A stretch of DNA of 64,000 bases from Brevibacillus sedimenti (GCF_020923495.1 NZ_CP064048.1:1476001-1540000); one strand, 5' to 3'. Counted from the first letter of the stretch, positions 17,887 to 27,474 are shown. Notes: generated by a model from the letters alone, not told the origin. Translations and numbers: made by a program.

Positions 17887-19527
17887 ATGAAGAGACGATC
17901 GTTACTATTTTTTGTTCTGCTGGTCCTGCTGCTCATCCCCGGGTGGGCTGCGGCAGCTGGCAGCGCCAAGGAAGAACCGGTGAACCTGATGATCGATGGA
18001 CAAGCTGTCAAGCCTGACGTGCCGCCGCTTATCCAAAACGGCCGCACGCTGGTGCCGATCCGTGTGATCGCCGAAGGCTTGGGCGCCGATGTGAAGTGGG
18101 ATGAGGCCGCGCGGACAGCCACCATCAAGCGCGGCGTACATAATCTGGTGCTCACGCTTGATTCCACGGCAGCCAAGGTCAACGGGAAACAGGTGAAGCT
18201 GGACACTCCGCCGGTCGTGCGCCAGCAGCGGATGCTATTGCCGATCCGGTTTGTCGCTGAATCGCTCGGTGTCACGGTGGGATGGAACGCGTCCACCCGC
18301 ACGGTAATCGCCAACGAGACGCCAGCCGTGCTGATCAACGGCAAAAGTCCGTCCAAGTCGCTGGACTTCTACCGGATGGGCGACTCGCTGTACGTCTCCG
18401 CACAGGCGGTGGCCGAACAAGTGGGATGGAAGGATTTCGCCTGGAAGCACCCGGCTGAGGCCATCACCATCGACGATCAGCAGGTCGTGCCCCTGGATCG
18501 GTTGGAAGAGGAATTGGGCGGCCGCATGACGTGGGACAAACGGGACAACCGCGTCGAGATTAAACGGCTCAGCCGCTTTACCGGTGTTGCTGCAGAAGGG
18601 GACAGCGTCTGGATCGACACCACGCTGCCAGTAACCCCTGAAACGTTCGTCCTGGAGGGACCGCACCGCATCGTGCTGGATCTGCCGCAGACCGAGCTGG
18701 ACGACGACCTGGTGGCCAAACTGGGCAGCCAGAAGGCCGACGAGGTCGAAGAGACAGATGGGCAGAATCAGCCGGATCAAACGGAAGAGGCGAATCAGAT
18801 GTCGCCGTCGGACAAGCCTGAAGACGACACGTTGATTGCCAATATCCGCTACAGCCAGTACAGTTCTTCGCCAAAGACGGTTCGGGTCGTCATTGAGCTG
18901 AACCAGAAGAGTCAGTATAATTTGGAGTATACCAACGACGGGATTGCCGTCAAACTGGCGCCTGCTGCGACTGCTCCCGGCAAGACAGGCTTTTTGATTG
19001 TCGTCGACGCGGGGCACGGGGGCCACGACAATGGGGCCAGCGGCACAGCCGGAAATGTGGAAAAAGACTTTACCCTGGCCGTGTCAAAAAAACTGGCGGC
19101 AGAGTTGAAGCAGTACCCCGAGTTTCAGGTGGAGATGACGCGCACCACAGACGTCTATCTGACCCTGGCAGAGCGCGTGGAGTTCGCCAACAGCCGCAAT
19201 GCGGATTTGTTCATCTCGATTCACGCCAACTCGTTCACGAAGCCGACCGCAGGGGGAACCGAGACGTTCTACTACAACGCCAACAGCGAGGCCCTTGCCC
19301 GGATTGTGCACCGCCACCTGCAGGGGGCGACGAAATTTGCCGACCGTGGCGTGAAGCAAACGGCGTTTTACGTCATTAAAAACACGAAAATGCCGGCCGT
19401 GCTGACGGAGACGGGCTTCCTCTCCAATCCGACGGAAAACGCCCAACTCACGTCGCCGGCGTTTCAGGACAAAGTAGCCAAAGCGCTTGCCGCCGCCATT
19501 CGCGAGTACTATCTCACGTACCGGTAA
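17887..19527 (+). CDS. N-acetylmuramoyl-L-alanine amidase with stalk and AMIN domains
   Basis: A secreted cell-wall hydrolase of 546 residues that cuts the amide bond between MurNAc and the peptide. In order: signal peptide (1-24), two copper-amine-oxidase-N stalk repeats (around 33-150), a linker rich in D, E and Q, an AMIN domain (IRYSQYSSSPKTVRVVIEL, near 320) that usually binds peptidoglycan or septa, and an Amidase_3 domain from about 366. Zinc ligands and the catalytic glutamate are visible in VVDAGHGGHDNG, NVEKDFTL, ISIHANSF and LTETGFLSNP. ATG 17887 follows GGAGGTC; the frame is open further upstream without a site. Role: growth or sporulation wall remodelling. Confidence 0.93.
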   Translation: MKRRSLLFFVLLVLLLIPGWAAAAGSAKEEPVNLMIDGQAVKPDVPPLIQNGRTLVPIRVIAEGLGADVKWDEAARTATIKRGVHNLVLTLDSTAAKVNGKQVKLDTPPVVRQQRMLLPIRFVAESLGVTVGWNASTRTVIANETPAVLINGKSPSKSLDFYRMGDSLYVSAQAVAEQVGWKDFAWKHPAEAITIDDQQVVPLDRLEEELGGRMTWDKRDNRVEIKRLSRFTGVAAEGDSVWIDTTLPVTPETFVLEGPHRIVLDLPQTELDDDLVAKLGSQKADEVEETDGQNQPDQTEEANQMSPSDKPEDDTLIANIRYSQYSSSPKTVRVVIELNQKSQYNLEYTNDGIAVKLAPAATAPGKTGFLIVVDAGHGGHDNGASGTAGNVEKDFTLAVSKKLAAELKQYPEFQVEMTRTTDVYLTLAERVEFANSRNADLFISIHANSFTKPTAGGTETFYYNANSEALARIVHRHLQGATKFADRGVKQTAFYVIKNTKMPAVLTETGFLSNPTENAQLTSPAFQDKVAKALAAAIREYYLTYR

Positions 19528-19566
19528 GCGGCAAGTCAGGCGACATGACCAGAAGGGGGGTTCCCG

Positions 19567-20142
19567 ATGAAACGACGCAGTTTGATCGGACTCGCTGCTG
19601 CTCTCGTGCTGCTTATGGCAGGATGCGGACAGGGGGCGAAGCCCGAGCCGCAGCCATCCGGCCAGCAGACGGGCGCACCTGCGCAGCAACAGCAGGCTGA
19701 ACAGCCGGGGCAACCTCAGGCTGAACAGCCGGAGCAGCCGCAGCTCACCAAGCAGACAATCGCCGTATACTACACGGACGACAACCTGACGGACCTGAAA
19801 AAGGAAGAGCAGGAGATCGCGTATGCCGATGACCTCGACAAGTACAAAAAAGCGATCGCCCTGTTGGAAAAACCGAAGCAGGCGGGACACAGCCCGCTGT
19901 GGAAGGATTTCCGTTATCACTCTGTCACGTTTGACAAAGGCACACTGACCATTGACGCTGACAGCAAGAATGTGTACAACCTCGGTTCCAGCGGCGAAGC
20001 CTTGGCCATTGATGCGTTGAAGCAGACGCTCTTCCAGTTCGACGAAGTGAAGCAAATCGTGATTCTGGAAGACGGCAAGCCGACCGAGTCCCTGATGGGG
20101 CACGTTGACATCACGGAACCGTTGACAAGAGACAGCCAATAA
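19567..20142 (+). CDS. GerMN-domain lipoprotein
   Basis: A 191-residue lipoprotein. Signal and lipobox LLMAGCGQG put the lipid-modified cysteine at residue 20; a Gln/Pro/Glu-rich linker (roughly 25-60) leads to a GerMN (sporulation/spore-germination) domain with TIAVYYTDDNLTDL, DKGTLTIDADSKNVYNLGSSGEA and FQFDEVKQIVILEDGKP. Proteins of this kind include GerM of B. subtilis, which forms part of the mother-cell to forespore channel. It lies 39 bases after the amidase and before a terminator, so both genes may be one unit. The family is firm; a sporulation role is inferred. Confidence 0.88.
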   Translation: MKRRSLIGLAAALVLLMAGCGQGAKPEPQPSGQQTGAPAQQQQAEQPGQPQAEQPEQPQLTKQTIAVYYTDDNLTDLKKEEQEIAYADDLDKYKKAIALLEKPKQAGHSPLWKDFRYHSVTFDKGTLTIDADSKNVYNLGSSGEALAIDALKQTLFQFDEVKQIVILEDGKPTESLMGHVDITEPLTRDSQ

Positions 20143-20147
20143 TGAAA

Positions 20148-20183
20148 AACGACATGTCCAATATCGGACATGTCGTTTTTTTG
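20148..20183 (+). terminator. Terminator of the amidase-GerMN unit
   Basis: AACGACATGTCC (20148-20159) pairs with GGACATGTCGTT (20166-20177), then a T-run. Confidence 0.95.
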
Positions 20184-20214
20184 TTATGGAAGGGGCATGG
20201 GCGAATCGGCAAAC

Positions 20215-20253
20215 TTTATGAAAGCTTTACAATGGCACCACAATTCAGCAACA
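20215..20253 (+). promoter_or_regulatory. Probable PhoP (Pho box) direct repeats before pstS
   Basis: Four hexamers TTTATG, TTTACA, ACCACA and GCAACA begin at 20215, 20226, 20237 and 20248, an exact 11-base period. PhoP of Bacillus binds tandem TTAACA-like repeats spaced by about 5 bases. The two outer repeats are weak. The pst operon follows after 70 bases. Confidence 0.5.
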
Positions 20254-20323
20254 TTCGAGCGATATAGTTTGTTCATGGAAAGAGAAACAATCCAAACCGA
20301 TGATTAAGGAGGATTTTCATCAG

Positions 20324-21238
20324 ATGAAAAAGCTCGGCAAATTGCTTATGGTGCTGACCGTGGCAGGGGCGCTTCTGGCGGGATGCGGAAGCAACAACGC
20401 GGCTCCGGCACAACCGGAACAACAAGGCAATACGCAAAACAACGGATCTTCCGTATCCGGCGAGCCGGTAACCGCCGTAGGTTCCACCGCGCTGCAGCCG
20501 CTCGTCGAACAAGCTGCCAAAGACTTCACGGCCAAGAATCCGGGCGTGCAAATTCAGGTGCAGGGCGGCGGCAGTGGCACCGGTTTGAGCCAGGTTGCCA
20601 GCGGGGCAGCCACCATCGGCAACTCCGACATCTTCGCCGAGGAGAAACAAGGCATTCCGGCCAACGAACTGGTTGACCATAAAGTGGCGGTAGTCGGGAT
20701 GGCAGCGGTGGTAAGCCCGAAAGTCACGGTTGACAATCTGACCAAGCAGCAGTTGATTGACATTTTCACCGGCAAAATCACCAACTGGAAGGAAGTAGGC
20801 GGCCCAGATCTGAAAGTAACGCTGGTCAACCGTCCGAAGAGCTCCGGCACTCGCGCCACCTTCCACAAATTCGCGCTGGACGGCCATGACGAAGCAGAAG
20901 GCATCACCGAGGACTCCTCCGGCACTGTCCGCAAAATCGTAGCCGAAACTCCGGGTGCAATCGGCTACCTGGCGCTTTCCTACATCGACGATTCGGTAAA
21001 AGCGCTGAAACTGGACGGCGTGGAAGCCTCTGCGGAAAACATCGCCGCGAACAAGTATCCGGTATGGGCGTATGAACACATGTACACCAAAGGGGAACCG
21101 ACCGGCACGGCAAAAGCGTTTCTCGACTTCATTCTGAGCGATGAGGTACAGAAGAAAACCGTCACGGACCTGGGCTTCCTGCCCATCACCGACATGAAGG
21201 TGGAGCGCGACGCCCAAGGCAATGTAACCCAAAAATAA
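20324..21238 (+). CDS. pstS: Phosphate-binding lipoprotein
   Basis: A PstS-family periplasmic-type binding protein (304 residues) anchored by a lipid: the lipobox LLAGCGSNN has Cys at residue 22. Phosphate-site residues are seen in VGSTALQPLVEQ, GGGSGTGLSQVASGAATIGNSD and NRPKSSGTRATFHKF. It binds phosphate outside the cell for PstCAB. ATG 20324 follows AAGGAGGATTTTC; the longer frame from 20300 has no site. Probably induced on phosphate starvation by PhoPR, given the repeat array upstream. A hairpin after it may leave pstS in excess of the rest of the operon. Confidence 0.96.
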   Translation: MKKLGKLLMVLTVAGALLAGCGSNNAAPAQPEQQGNTQNNGSSVSGEPVTAVGSTALQPLVEQAAKDFTAKNPGVQIQVQGGGSGTGLSQVASGAATIGNSDIFAEEKQGIPANELVDHKVAVVGMAAVVSPKVTVDNLTKQQLIDIFTGKITNWKEVGGPDLKVTLVNRPKSSGTRATFHKFALDGHDEAEGITEDSSGTVRKIVAETPGAIGYLALSYIDDSVKALKLDGVEASAENIAANKYPVWAYEHMYTKGEPTGTAKAFLDFILSDEVQKKTVTDLGFLPITDMKVERDAQGNVTQK

Positions 21239-21260
21239 TGGACAGACAATCGGCAGCAGA

Positions 21261-21294
21261 ATGAGGGGTGGGGGGGCACTTGCCCCTCATTTTG
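21261..21294 (+). terminator. Partial terminator between pstS and pstC
   Basis: ATGAGGGG (21261-21268) pairs with CCCCTCAT (21283-21290), followed by TTTT. It probably lets a fraction of transcripts continue, giving more PstS than permease. Confidence 0.8.
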
Positions 21295-21341
21295 CGTGTT
21301 TCGCTGATTTATATGTTCGTTGATTCATATGGAGGGAGAGT

Positions 21342-22334
21342 ATGAGCCATCGTTCGGAAGGGTCAATCATCGTAAACAACCGCATCAGCGCAGACCGCAC
21401 GTCGGAAGTCGGGGAACGGACGTCCGCGATCGATCGCAAGCTGCTGACGTACAACAAGCGTCAGTTTACAGAGAACGTTACTGGCCGTTTTATCGCCATG
21501 GCGTGCGCCGGTGTGCTGGTGGTTGTCGTGCTGTCCATCACGTATTTTATCGCCTCCAAAGGGCTGTCGACGTTCCTGGTCAACGGGGTGAGCCTGGGCG
21601 AGTTTTTGATCGGGGTAAAATGGGACCCGGAAGGTGAACCGGCTGTATACGGCGTGCTGCCGTTTATTCTCGGTTCGTCTCTCGTCACCCTGCTGGCTGC
21701 TCTCATTGCGGCCCCGTTGGGCATTGGCGCAGCCATTTTCATGACGGAAATGTTCCCGGGTTTCGGAAAAAAAGTGCTCAAGCCGGTCATCGAACTGCTG
21801 GTGGGCATTCCGTCGGTCGTGTACGGCTACGTTGGTCTTACCTTGCTGGTGCCGTTTATCCGCGTGCAGTTTGACGTTTTGGGGTTCAGCCTGCTGGCTG
21901 GGGGGCTCGTGTTGGCCCTGATGATTCTGCCGACCATTACCAGTGTGGCGATGGACGCCATTGAGGCTGTGCCGCAGGATTTGCGCAACGCCTCGCTCGC
22001 GCTGGGAGCGACCCGTTGGCAGACGATTTGGAATGTGGTGCTTCATTCTGCGCTGCCGGGGTGCCTGACCGCTGTCGTGTTGGGGATGGCCCGTGCGTTC
22101 GGGGAGGCGCTGGCTGTGCAGATGGTGATTGGCAACACCACCAGGCTGCCGGGCGGCCTGCTCGATCCGATCAGCACCCTGACCAGCGCGATTACGCTGA
22201 ATATGGGTAACACGATCCAGGGGACGCCCTACAACAACGCCCTGTGGTCCATGGCGCTCCTGCTTCTGCTGATGTCGTTTGTCTTCATCATGGTCTTGCG
22301 CATTCTCGGCAGAAGGAAGATGGTGACCAAATGA
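21342..22334 (+). CDS. pstC: Phosphate ABC transporter permease PstC
   Basis: A 330-residue integral membrane protein with about six TM segments. Seen: long N-terminal cytoplasmic tail (about 50 residues), ITYFIASKGLSTFLVNG, LVGIPSVVYGYVGLTLL and the coupling loop NASLALGATRWQTIWNVVL. With PstA it forms the phosphate channel. ATG 21342 follows GGAGGGAGAG. Its stop overlaps the pstA start (ATGA), so translation is coupled. Confidence 0.95.
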   Translation: MSHRSEGSIIVNNRISADRTSEVGERTSAIDRKLLTYNKRQFTENVTGRFIAMACAGVLVVVVLSITYFIASKGLSTFLVNGVSLGEFLIGVKWDPEGEPAVYGVLPFILGSSLVTLLAALIAAPLGIGAAIFMTEMFPGFGKKVLKPVIELLVGIPSVVYGYVGLTLLVPFIRVQFDVLGFSLLAGGLVLALMILPTITSVAMDAIEAVPQDLRNASLALGATRWQTIWNVVLHSALPGCLTAVVLGMARAFGEALAVQMVIGNTTRLPGGLLDPISTLTSAITLNMGNTIQGTPYNNALWSMALLLLLMSFVFIMVLRILGRRKMVTK

Positions 22335-23221
22335 GAGCAAAAGTTATTGATCGCGCGGCCACGGTTGTTCTTACACTGATTGCGCTGTTGATCATCGGCA
22401 CACTGGTGGGGCTGCTTGGCTTCATCCTCTCGCAGGGATGGCACAAGCTCACGCTCGACTTTCTCACCTCTCCGCCCGACATTGTCAATGCAGGCGGGGG
22501 AGTAGGGCCGCAGTTGTTCAACTCCATCTACCTGCTGGTGCTGACCATGCTGATTGCCCTGCCGCTGGGAATCGGGGCCGGCATCTACATGGCTGAATAC
22601 GCTCCCGATAATCGGTTTACCCAGTTTATCCGGTTGAGCATCGAAGTGCTGTCTTCCCTTCCATCCATCGTCGTCGGCCTGTTTGGGCTGCTGGTGTTCG
22701 TCAACATGACTGGATGGGGATATTCCCTGCTGTCCGGCGCCTTGGCCCTGACCGTGTTTAACCTCCCCCTGCTGGTGCGGATTACCGAGGATGCCCTGCG
22801 AAACGTCCCCCGCAGCCAAAAGGAGGCCAGTCTGGCGCTGGGGATTACCAAGTGGCGGACGATTGTTTCCGTCATTCTGCCGGCGGCGCTGCCGGGCATA
22901 ATTACCGGCGCGATTCTGGCTTCCGGCAGGGTTTTCGGGGAAGCGGCGGCGCTGCTGTTTACCGCCGGAATGTCGTCTCCCACCTTGAATTTCACCGATT
23001 TTTCCCTGTTCAGCCCGACGTCTCCGCTCAATCCGTTCCGCCCGGCTGAAACACTTGCCGTGCACATTTGGAAAGTAAACAGCGAAGGGCTGACCCCCGA
23101 TGCCCGGGACGTCGCCGACGGGGCGGCTGCCATTCTCGTCCTGGCTGTGCTCGTGTTCAATCTCGGTGCCCGTTGGTTTGGCAGCTGGCTGTACAAGAAA
23201 ATGACTTCGGGAACGAATTAG
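22331..23221 (+). CDS. pstA: Phosphate ABC transporter permease PstA
   Basis: The second channel subunit, 296 residues. It has about six TM segments, [32 protein letters not shown] sequence and the coupling loop [23 protein letters not shown] 22331 overlaps the pstC stop by ATGA; the longer frame from 22244 is the end of pstC in another frame. Gene order pstS-pstC-pstA-pstB-pstB follows the Bacillus pattern. Confidence 0.95.
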   Translation: MRAKVIDRAATVVLTLIALLIIGTLVGLLGFILSQGWHKLTLDFLTSPPDIVNAGGGVGPQLFNSIYLLVLTMLIALPLGIGAGIYMAEYAPDNRFTQFIRLSIEVLSSLPSIVVGLFGLLVFVNMTGWGYSLLSGALALTVFNLPLLVRITEDALRNVPRSQKEASLALGITKWRTIVSVILPAALPGIITGAILASGRVFGEAAALLFTAGMSSPTLNFTDFSLFSPTSPLNPFRPAETLAVHIWKVNSEGLTPDARDVADGAAAILVLAVLVFNLGARWFGSWLYKKMTSGTN

Positions 23222-23237
23222 GGGAGGGATAAACGCC

Positions 23238-24011
23238 ATGCAAACAGGCACAGCGGTTGACACGATCATTCAAATGCGCAACGTCTCTGTGTACTACGGC
23301 GAAAAACGCGCCGTTTCCAATATCAACATGGACATTGAACGCAATGCGGTCACGGCGTTTATCGGACCATCAGGCTGCGGAAAATCAACGCTCCTGCGCA
23401 GCCTGAACAGGATGAACGACCTCGTTGACAGCTGCCGCGTCACCGGTTCGATCGTGGTGGACGGGATTGAGGTGAACAGCGAGAAGATCACCATCGAAGG
23501 ACTGCGCCAGGTGGTCGGCATGGTGTTTCAGCGGGCCAATCCGTTTTTCAAATCGATTTACGAAAACATTGCGTTCGCTCCCCGTTTTCACGGCGTGCAT
23601 GACAAGCGGGATCTGGACGAGCTGGTGGAGAAAAGCCTGCGCAAGGCAGCGCTCTGGGATGAAGTGAAAGACCGGCTGCACGAGTCTGCGCTCTCCCTGT
23701 CCGGAGGCCAGCAGCAGCGGCTGTGCATCGCCCGGGCGATCGCCATGCAGCCGACGATTCTGCTGCTGGACGAACCGGCTTCCGCGCTGGACCCGATTTC
23801 CACGATGAAAATTGAAGAACTGGTGCTGGATTTGAAGGAAGAGTACACTATTGTGATCGTGACGCACAATTTGCACCAGGCTGCCCGCATCTCCGACAAG
23901 ACGGCGTTTTTCCTGATGGGAGAACTGGTGGAAATGAACGACACGTCGAAAATCTTCACCGCGCCGCAAAACAAGAAAACGGAAGATTATATCAGCGGCC
24001 GTTTCGGCTGA
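23238..24011 (+). CDS. pstB: Phosphate ABC transporter ATPase, first copy
   Basis: The 257-residue ATPase of the phosphate importer. Walker [10 protein letters not shown], signature [15 protein letters not shown], Walker [13 protein letters not shown] and the switch histidine IVTHNLHQ are all intact. Compared with the second copy the Q-loop is [11 protein letters not shown] instead of [11 protein letters not shown] and the Walker B is DEPAS instead of DEPTS, so this copy is diverged. B. subtilis also has two pstB genes (pstBA and pstBB). ATG follows GGGGAGGG. Confidence 0.93.
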   Translation: MQTGTAVDTIIQMRNVSVYYGEKRAVSNINMDIERNAVTAFIGPSGCGKSTLLRSLNRMNDLVDSCRVTGSIVVDGIEVNSEKITIEGLRQVVGMVFQRANPFFKSIYENIAFAPRFHGVHDKRDLDELVEKSLRKAALWDEVKDRLHESALSLSGGQQQRLCIARAIAMQPTILLLDEPASALDPISTMKIEELVLDLKEEYTIVIVTHNLHQAARISDKTAFFLMGELVEMNDTSKIFTAPQNKKTEDYISGRFG

Positions 24012-24144
24012 ATCTCCCTCTGTCGAATTGCCCGCATGTTGAATGCGACTAGCTCTTCGCCGCGCAGGTTGACTGCATGGTGGAGGGCCTCGTGGTCCAC
24101 CGCGACGCGATCGAGAAGACGAGAAACGAAGGAGCGATTACCGC

Positions 24145-24897
24145 ATGAGCGTCATTTCGGTTCGTGAGTTGAATCTCTACTACGGCAAACAGCAAGCTCT
24201 TCATCATATCCATCTCGATGTGGAACCCCACTCGATCACGGCCCTGATCGGCCCGTCGGGATGCGGAAAATCCACGTTTTTGCGGACGCTGAACCGCATG
24301 AACGACTACGTTCCGCACACGCGCATCACGGGAACGGTCAAGGTGTTTGGCGAAGACATCTATGGCCCCAACGTGGACGTGGAGCGTCTGCGCAAAAACA
24401 TCGGGATGGTGTTTCAGCAGCCCAACCCGTTTCCGAAAAGCATTTACGACAACATCGCCTACGGTCCGCGTCTGCACGGCATAACGGACCGCGTCACGCT
24501 GGACGAGATCGTGGAAAACAGCCTGAGGGCAGCCGCGCTCTGGGACGAGGTAAAAGACGTGCTGAAAAAGCCGGCGTACGGTCTCTCTGGCGGTCAGCAG
24601 CAGCGTCTCTGCATCGCCCGCGCGCTGGCGGTCCAACCGCAGATTTTGCTGATGGACGAACCGACGTCGGCGCTCGATCCGATCTCCACGGCGAAGATCG
24701 AGGAGCTCCTGCTCACGCTGAAGGGTACCTACACGATCGTCATCGTCACCCACAACATGCAGCAGGCGGCCCGCATCTCCGACAAGACGGCGTTTTTCCT
24801 CAACGGAGAACTGGTGGAATACGACGCCACTCCGGTCATCTTCCAACATCCGAACGACAAGCGGACAGAAGATTACATCACGGGGCGTTTCGGATAA
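24145..24897 (+). CDS. pstB: Phosphate ABC transporter ATPase, second copy
   Basis: A 250-residue PstB with Walker [10 protein letters not shown], canonical Q-loop [11 protein letters not shown], signature [15 protein letters not shown], Walker [13 protein letters not shown] and [13 protein letters not shown]. It is closer to the family consensus than the first copy. A 133-base gap without a terminator separates the two, so it is likely still part of the pst operon. ATG 24145 follows an AAGGAG site. A terminator closes the operon. Confidence 0.95.
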   Translation: MSVISVRELNLYYGKQQALHHIHLDVEPHSITALIGPSGCGKSTFLRTLNRMNDYVPHTRITGTVKVFGEDIYGPNVDVERLRKNIGMVFQQPNPFPKSIYDNIAYGPRLHGITDRVTLDEIVENSLRAAALWDEVKDVLKKPAYGLSGGQQQRLCIARALAVQPQILLMDEPTSALDPISTAKIEELLLTLKGTYTIVIVTHNMQQAARISDKTAFFLNGELVEYDATPVIFQHPNDKRTEDYITGRFG

Positions 24898-24918
24898 CTC
24901 CACAGTATCGTAATATAA

Positions 24919-24951
24919 GAAGAGCGGCCTTTTTGAGGTTCGCTCTTTTTC
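24919..24951 (+). terminator. Terminator of the pst operon
   Basis: AAGAGCG (24920-24926) pairs with CGCTCTT (24941-24947), followed by TTTC. Confidence 0.85.
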
Positions 24952-25016
24952 ATGTATGTGTCCCGCCGCGCGTACACAACAGACACAGCGGGGGATGAGC
25001 GAGAGGAGAAACAACA

Positions 25017-26309
25017 GTGGTCTGGCTTGCATTCATCATTTTTGCAGTTACCTTGACTCTAGTCATCTGGCAGCCGCGCGGACTGTCGATCGGGTATCCG
25101 GCTGTCGGCGGCGCGCTGCTGGCACTGGCCTGCGGGGTGGTCACGCTGGCAGACGTCGGAGAAGTGACGGGCATCGTGTGGAACGCCACCATCAGCCTGG
25201 TCGGCATCATCGTCATATCCTTGATCCTGGATGAAATCGGCTTTTTTGAGTGGGCGGCGCTGCACATGGTCCGATTGGCCAAAGGCAGCGGCCGGAAGAT
25301 GTTTGTCTATGTGATTCTGTTGGGCACGGTCGTTTCCGCCTTGTTTACCAACGACGGGACGGCCCTGATCCTGACGCCGATCGTTCTCGCGCAGGTGCGC
25401 GCCCTGCAGCTGGACGGGCGGGTGGTGCTCGCTTTTGTGATGGCCAGCGGTTTTATCGCTGACACCAGCTCCTTGCCGTTTGTGGTCAGCAACCTGGTCA
25501 ACATCGTATCGGCCGACTATTTCGGCATCGGCTTTGCCGCATACGCGGGCAGGATGCTGCTGCCCACGCTGGTATCGGTGGGGGCCAGCCTGCTGGTGCT
25601 GTTTTGGTATTTTCGCCGCAGCATCCCCCGAAGCTGCGACCTGACCCACCTGAAAGAGCCGCGTGAGGCCATTCGGGATCAGGAGCTGTTTCGCCTGTCA
25701 TGGCCGATTCTGGCCGTTCTCTTGGCCGGTTTTTTCGCTAGTGAATGGCTGCACCTTCCCGTGTCGCTGCTGATTGCCGGGGCGGCTGCAGCGTTTTACC
25801 TGGCAGCGAGAAAGAGCGCGGCGATTCAACCGCGCCGGATTGTGAAAGAGGCGCCGTGGGTGGTCGTGATTTTTTCCATCGGGATGTACGTGGTCGTCTG
25901 GGGGCTGCACAACGCCCGCTTGACCGACTGGGTGAGAGACTGGCTGGATGTGCTGTCCGTCCACGGGCTGTTTGCCGCGACCGTTGGGACGGGCTTTACT
26001 GCAGCAGTGCTGTCCTCGGTGATGAACAATTTGCCGACGGTGATGTTTGACGCGTTGGCAGTCCAGGGCACGGCGACTGCGGGGGTGGTTCGCGAAGCGC
26101 TCGTCTACGCCAACGTCATCGGTTGTGATCTGGGGCCCAAAATTACGCCAATCGGTTCGCTGGCGACACTGCTTTGGCTGCACGTACTGGGGCGCAAGGG
26201 TGTGACGATTACCTGGGGCCAGTATTTCCGCACCGGGATCGTCCTTACCGTGCCCACATTGTTTTTCACGTTGACTGGCCTGTATCTCACGCTGCTTATT
26301 TCGGGATAA
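25017..26309 (+). CDS. arsB: Arsenite efflux pump, ArsB family
   Basis: A 430-residue membrane protein with 11-12 TM segments. The start VWLAFIIFAVTLTLVIWQP, then NATISLVGIIVISLILDE, FFEWAALHMVRLAKGSGRK and LFTNDGTALILTPIVLAQ match ArsB pumps, which export As(III)/Sb(III) in exchange for protons. GTG start at 25017 follows GAGAGGAG. No arsR or arsC is adjacent: an ArsR-family gene lies 2.9 kb downstream (29196), after the oxidoreductase operon, and may or may not control it. Related carriers of the ArsB/NhaD superfamily move dicarboxylates, but the sequence here is closest in feel to ArsB. Confidence 0.88.
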   Translation: MVWLAFIIFAVTLTLVIWQPRGLSIGYPAVGGALLALACGVVTLADVGEVTGIVWNATISLVGIIVISLILDEIGFFEWAALHMVRLAKGSGRKMFVYVILLGTVVSALFTNDGTALILTPIVLAQVRALQLDGRVVLAFVMASGFIADTSSLPFVVSNLVNIVSADYFGIGFAAYAGRMLLPTLVSVGASLLVLFWYFRRSIPRSCDLTHLKEPREAIRDQELFRLSWPILAVLLAGFFASEWLHLPVSLLIAGAAAAFYLAARKSAAIQPRRIVKEAPWVVVIFSIGMYVVVWGLHNARLTDWVRDWLDVLSVHGLFAATVGTGFTAAVLSSVMNNLPTVMFDALAVQGTATAGVVREALVYANVIGCDLGPKITPIGSLATLLWLHVLGRKGVTITWGQYFRTGIVLTVPTLFFTLTGLYLTLLISG

Positions 26310-26322
26310 ACGGGTCGCTCAT

Positions 26323-26353
26323 GGTCAGCCTGTGGACAGGCTGGCCTTTTTTT
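26323..26353 (+). terminator. Terminator after arsB
   Basis: GG-CAGCCTG (26323-26332) pairs with CAGGCTG-CC (26337-26346), loop TGGA, followed by TTTTTTT. Confidence 0.93.
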
Positions 26354-26475
26354 GTTGTGCTGGGTTCGGGTCTTTGGGGCAGTGAGCCGCGATTGGGAGA
26401 ATAGCCGCTGGAAATCGAGGAAAAAATAGGGACAGCACTGGTGATGAACATGTGATTCCTAGGAGGAGATGACCA

Positions 26476-26868
26476 ATGTGGCAAGGCTGGCCCCTTGAGC
26501 GGGTGCTGCTCTTGTTTGTGGGACTTGCGTTTGCGATGCTGTCTGTTCAGGTGACACTGTTCCACGCCCGGCAAAACTTTCGCCGCTGGGAGATGTGGGT
26601 GCCGGTGATCGAAGGGCCTTTGTTTGCCGTGACCGCCATCGTCCTGGCTTTTTACAATGCGGGGTGGCTGCGCGTGCTGTTTGCCCTGTTTATGTGGATT
26701 GGCTTGGTTGGCAGTCTGTACGGAGCCTATCTGCATACTGCGGGAGTGGGACAGCGCGTAGGCGGGTATTCCCAGAGCCAAAACTTTTTGGTTGGCCCGC
26801 CCATTATGCTGCCGCTGCTAATGACAGCGATCTCGGCCCTGGGGCTGCTGGCCCTGTACTGGGGGTGA
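26476..26868 (+). CDS. Unknown 4-TM membrane protein linked to GMC oxidoreductase
   Basis: A 130-residue protein with four predicted membrane segments (residues about 8-28, 43-62, 65-87 and 105-128) and short loops. I do not recognise the family. It begins the three-gene set with a gluconate-dehydrogenase-gamma-type gene (starting 6 bases after its stop) and a GMC flavoprotein, so the likely job is a membrane anchor or quinone-side partner of that enzyme. It replaces the cytochrome c subunit found in classical membrane sugar dehydrogenases. No haem-binding CXXCH is present. AGGAGGAGAT precedes the ATG. Confidence 0.7.
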   Translation: MWQGWPLERVLLLFVGLAFAMLSVQVTLFHARQNFRRWEMWVPVIEGPLFAVTAIVLAFYNAGWLRVLFALFMWIGLVGSLYGAYLHTAGVGQRVGGYSQSQNFLVGPPIMLPLLMTAISALGLLALYWG

Positions 26869-26874
26869 GGCGGC

Positions 26875-27474
26875 ATGGCGAAAACGAGCCGTTACCCATC
26901 GTATGACGTGTGGGAGGAACACGAGGCCTGGGACCCTCACACCCGGAACATCGTGGCCAAGCGGCGCACTCCGCAAGTGGCCTGTCGTTTTTTTACCAAA
27001 ACGGAAGCGATACTGCTGCAGTCCATCGTCAGCGTGCTGGTGGATGACCACCGGCTGGAGGTGCTGACGTACGTGGTCCAGCATCTGGACGAAACGGCCG
27101 CCAGTCCGATCGGTGAATCGCAGCGGAAAGTGGGGGTGCCGCCCAAACAGCAGTTGTACCTTCTGGGCTTGGCCGGAGTCAACGAGGCCAGCCGCGAGAT
27201 GTACGGCGAGGAATTTCCCGGCTTGAAGCGGGAAGAGCAGCAGGCTGTGCTGGAAGCGGTGGCTGCCGGGCAGGTTCCCGCTACGACCGCCTGGGCGCAG
27301 CTGAACCCCGTCGACTTTTTCACCAAGCTGCTCCGCGACACGGTGGAGGCGTATTACTCTCACCCCCTGGTCTGGTCGGACATCGGCTACGGCGGACCGG
27401 CGTATCCGCGCGGCTATGTGCGCGTGGAAAAAGGACTGGTGGATCCCTGGGAGGCGAAAGCGGATGGAGAATAA
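26875..27474 (+). CDS. Gluconate 2-dehydrogenase subunit 3 family protein
   Basis: A 199-residue protein of the Gluconate_2-dh3 (gamma subunit) family: RFFTKTEAILLQSIVSVLVDD, EQQAVLEAVAAG and FFTKLLRDTVEAYYSHPLVWSDIGYGGPAYPRGY. In the known enzymes this subunit chaperones and exports the flavoprotein by way of its Tat signal. Here the N-terminus (MAKTSRYPSYDVWEEHEAWD) has no twin-arginine or hydrophobic signal, so the complex may stay inside or be anchored by the 4-TM protein. Its stop overlaps the start of the next gene by 11 bases, so the two are translationally coupled. Confidence 0.9.
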   Translation: MAKTSRYPSYDVWEEHEAWDPHTRNIVAKRRTPQVACRFFTKTEAILLQSIVSVLVDDHRLEVLTYVVQHLDETAASPIGESQRKVGVPPKQQLYLLGLAGVNEASREMYGEEFPGLKREEQQAVLEAVAAGQVPATTAWAQLNPVDFFTKLLRDTVEAYYSHPLVWSDIGYGGPAYPRGYVRVEKGLVDPWEAKADGE

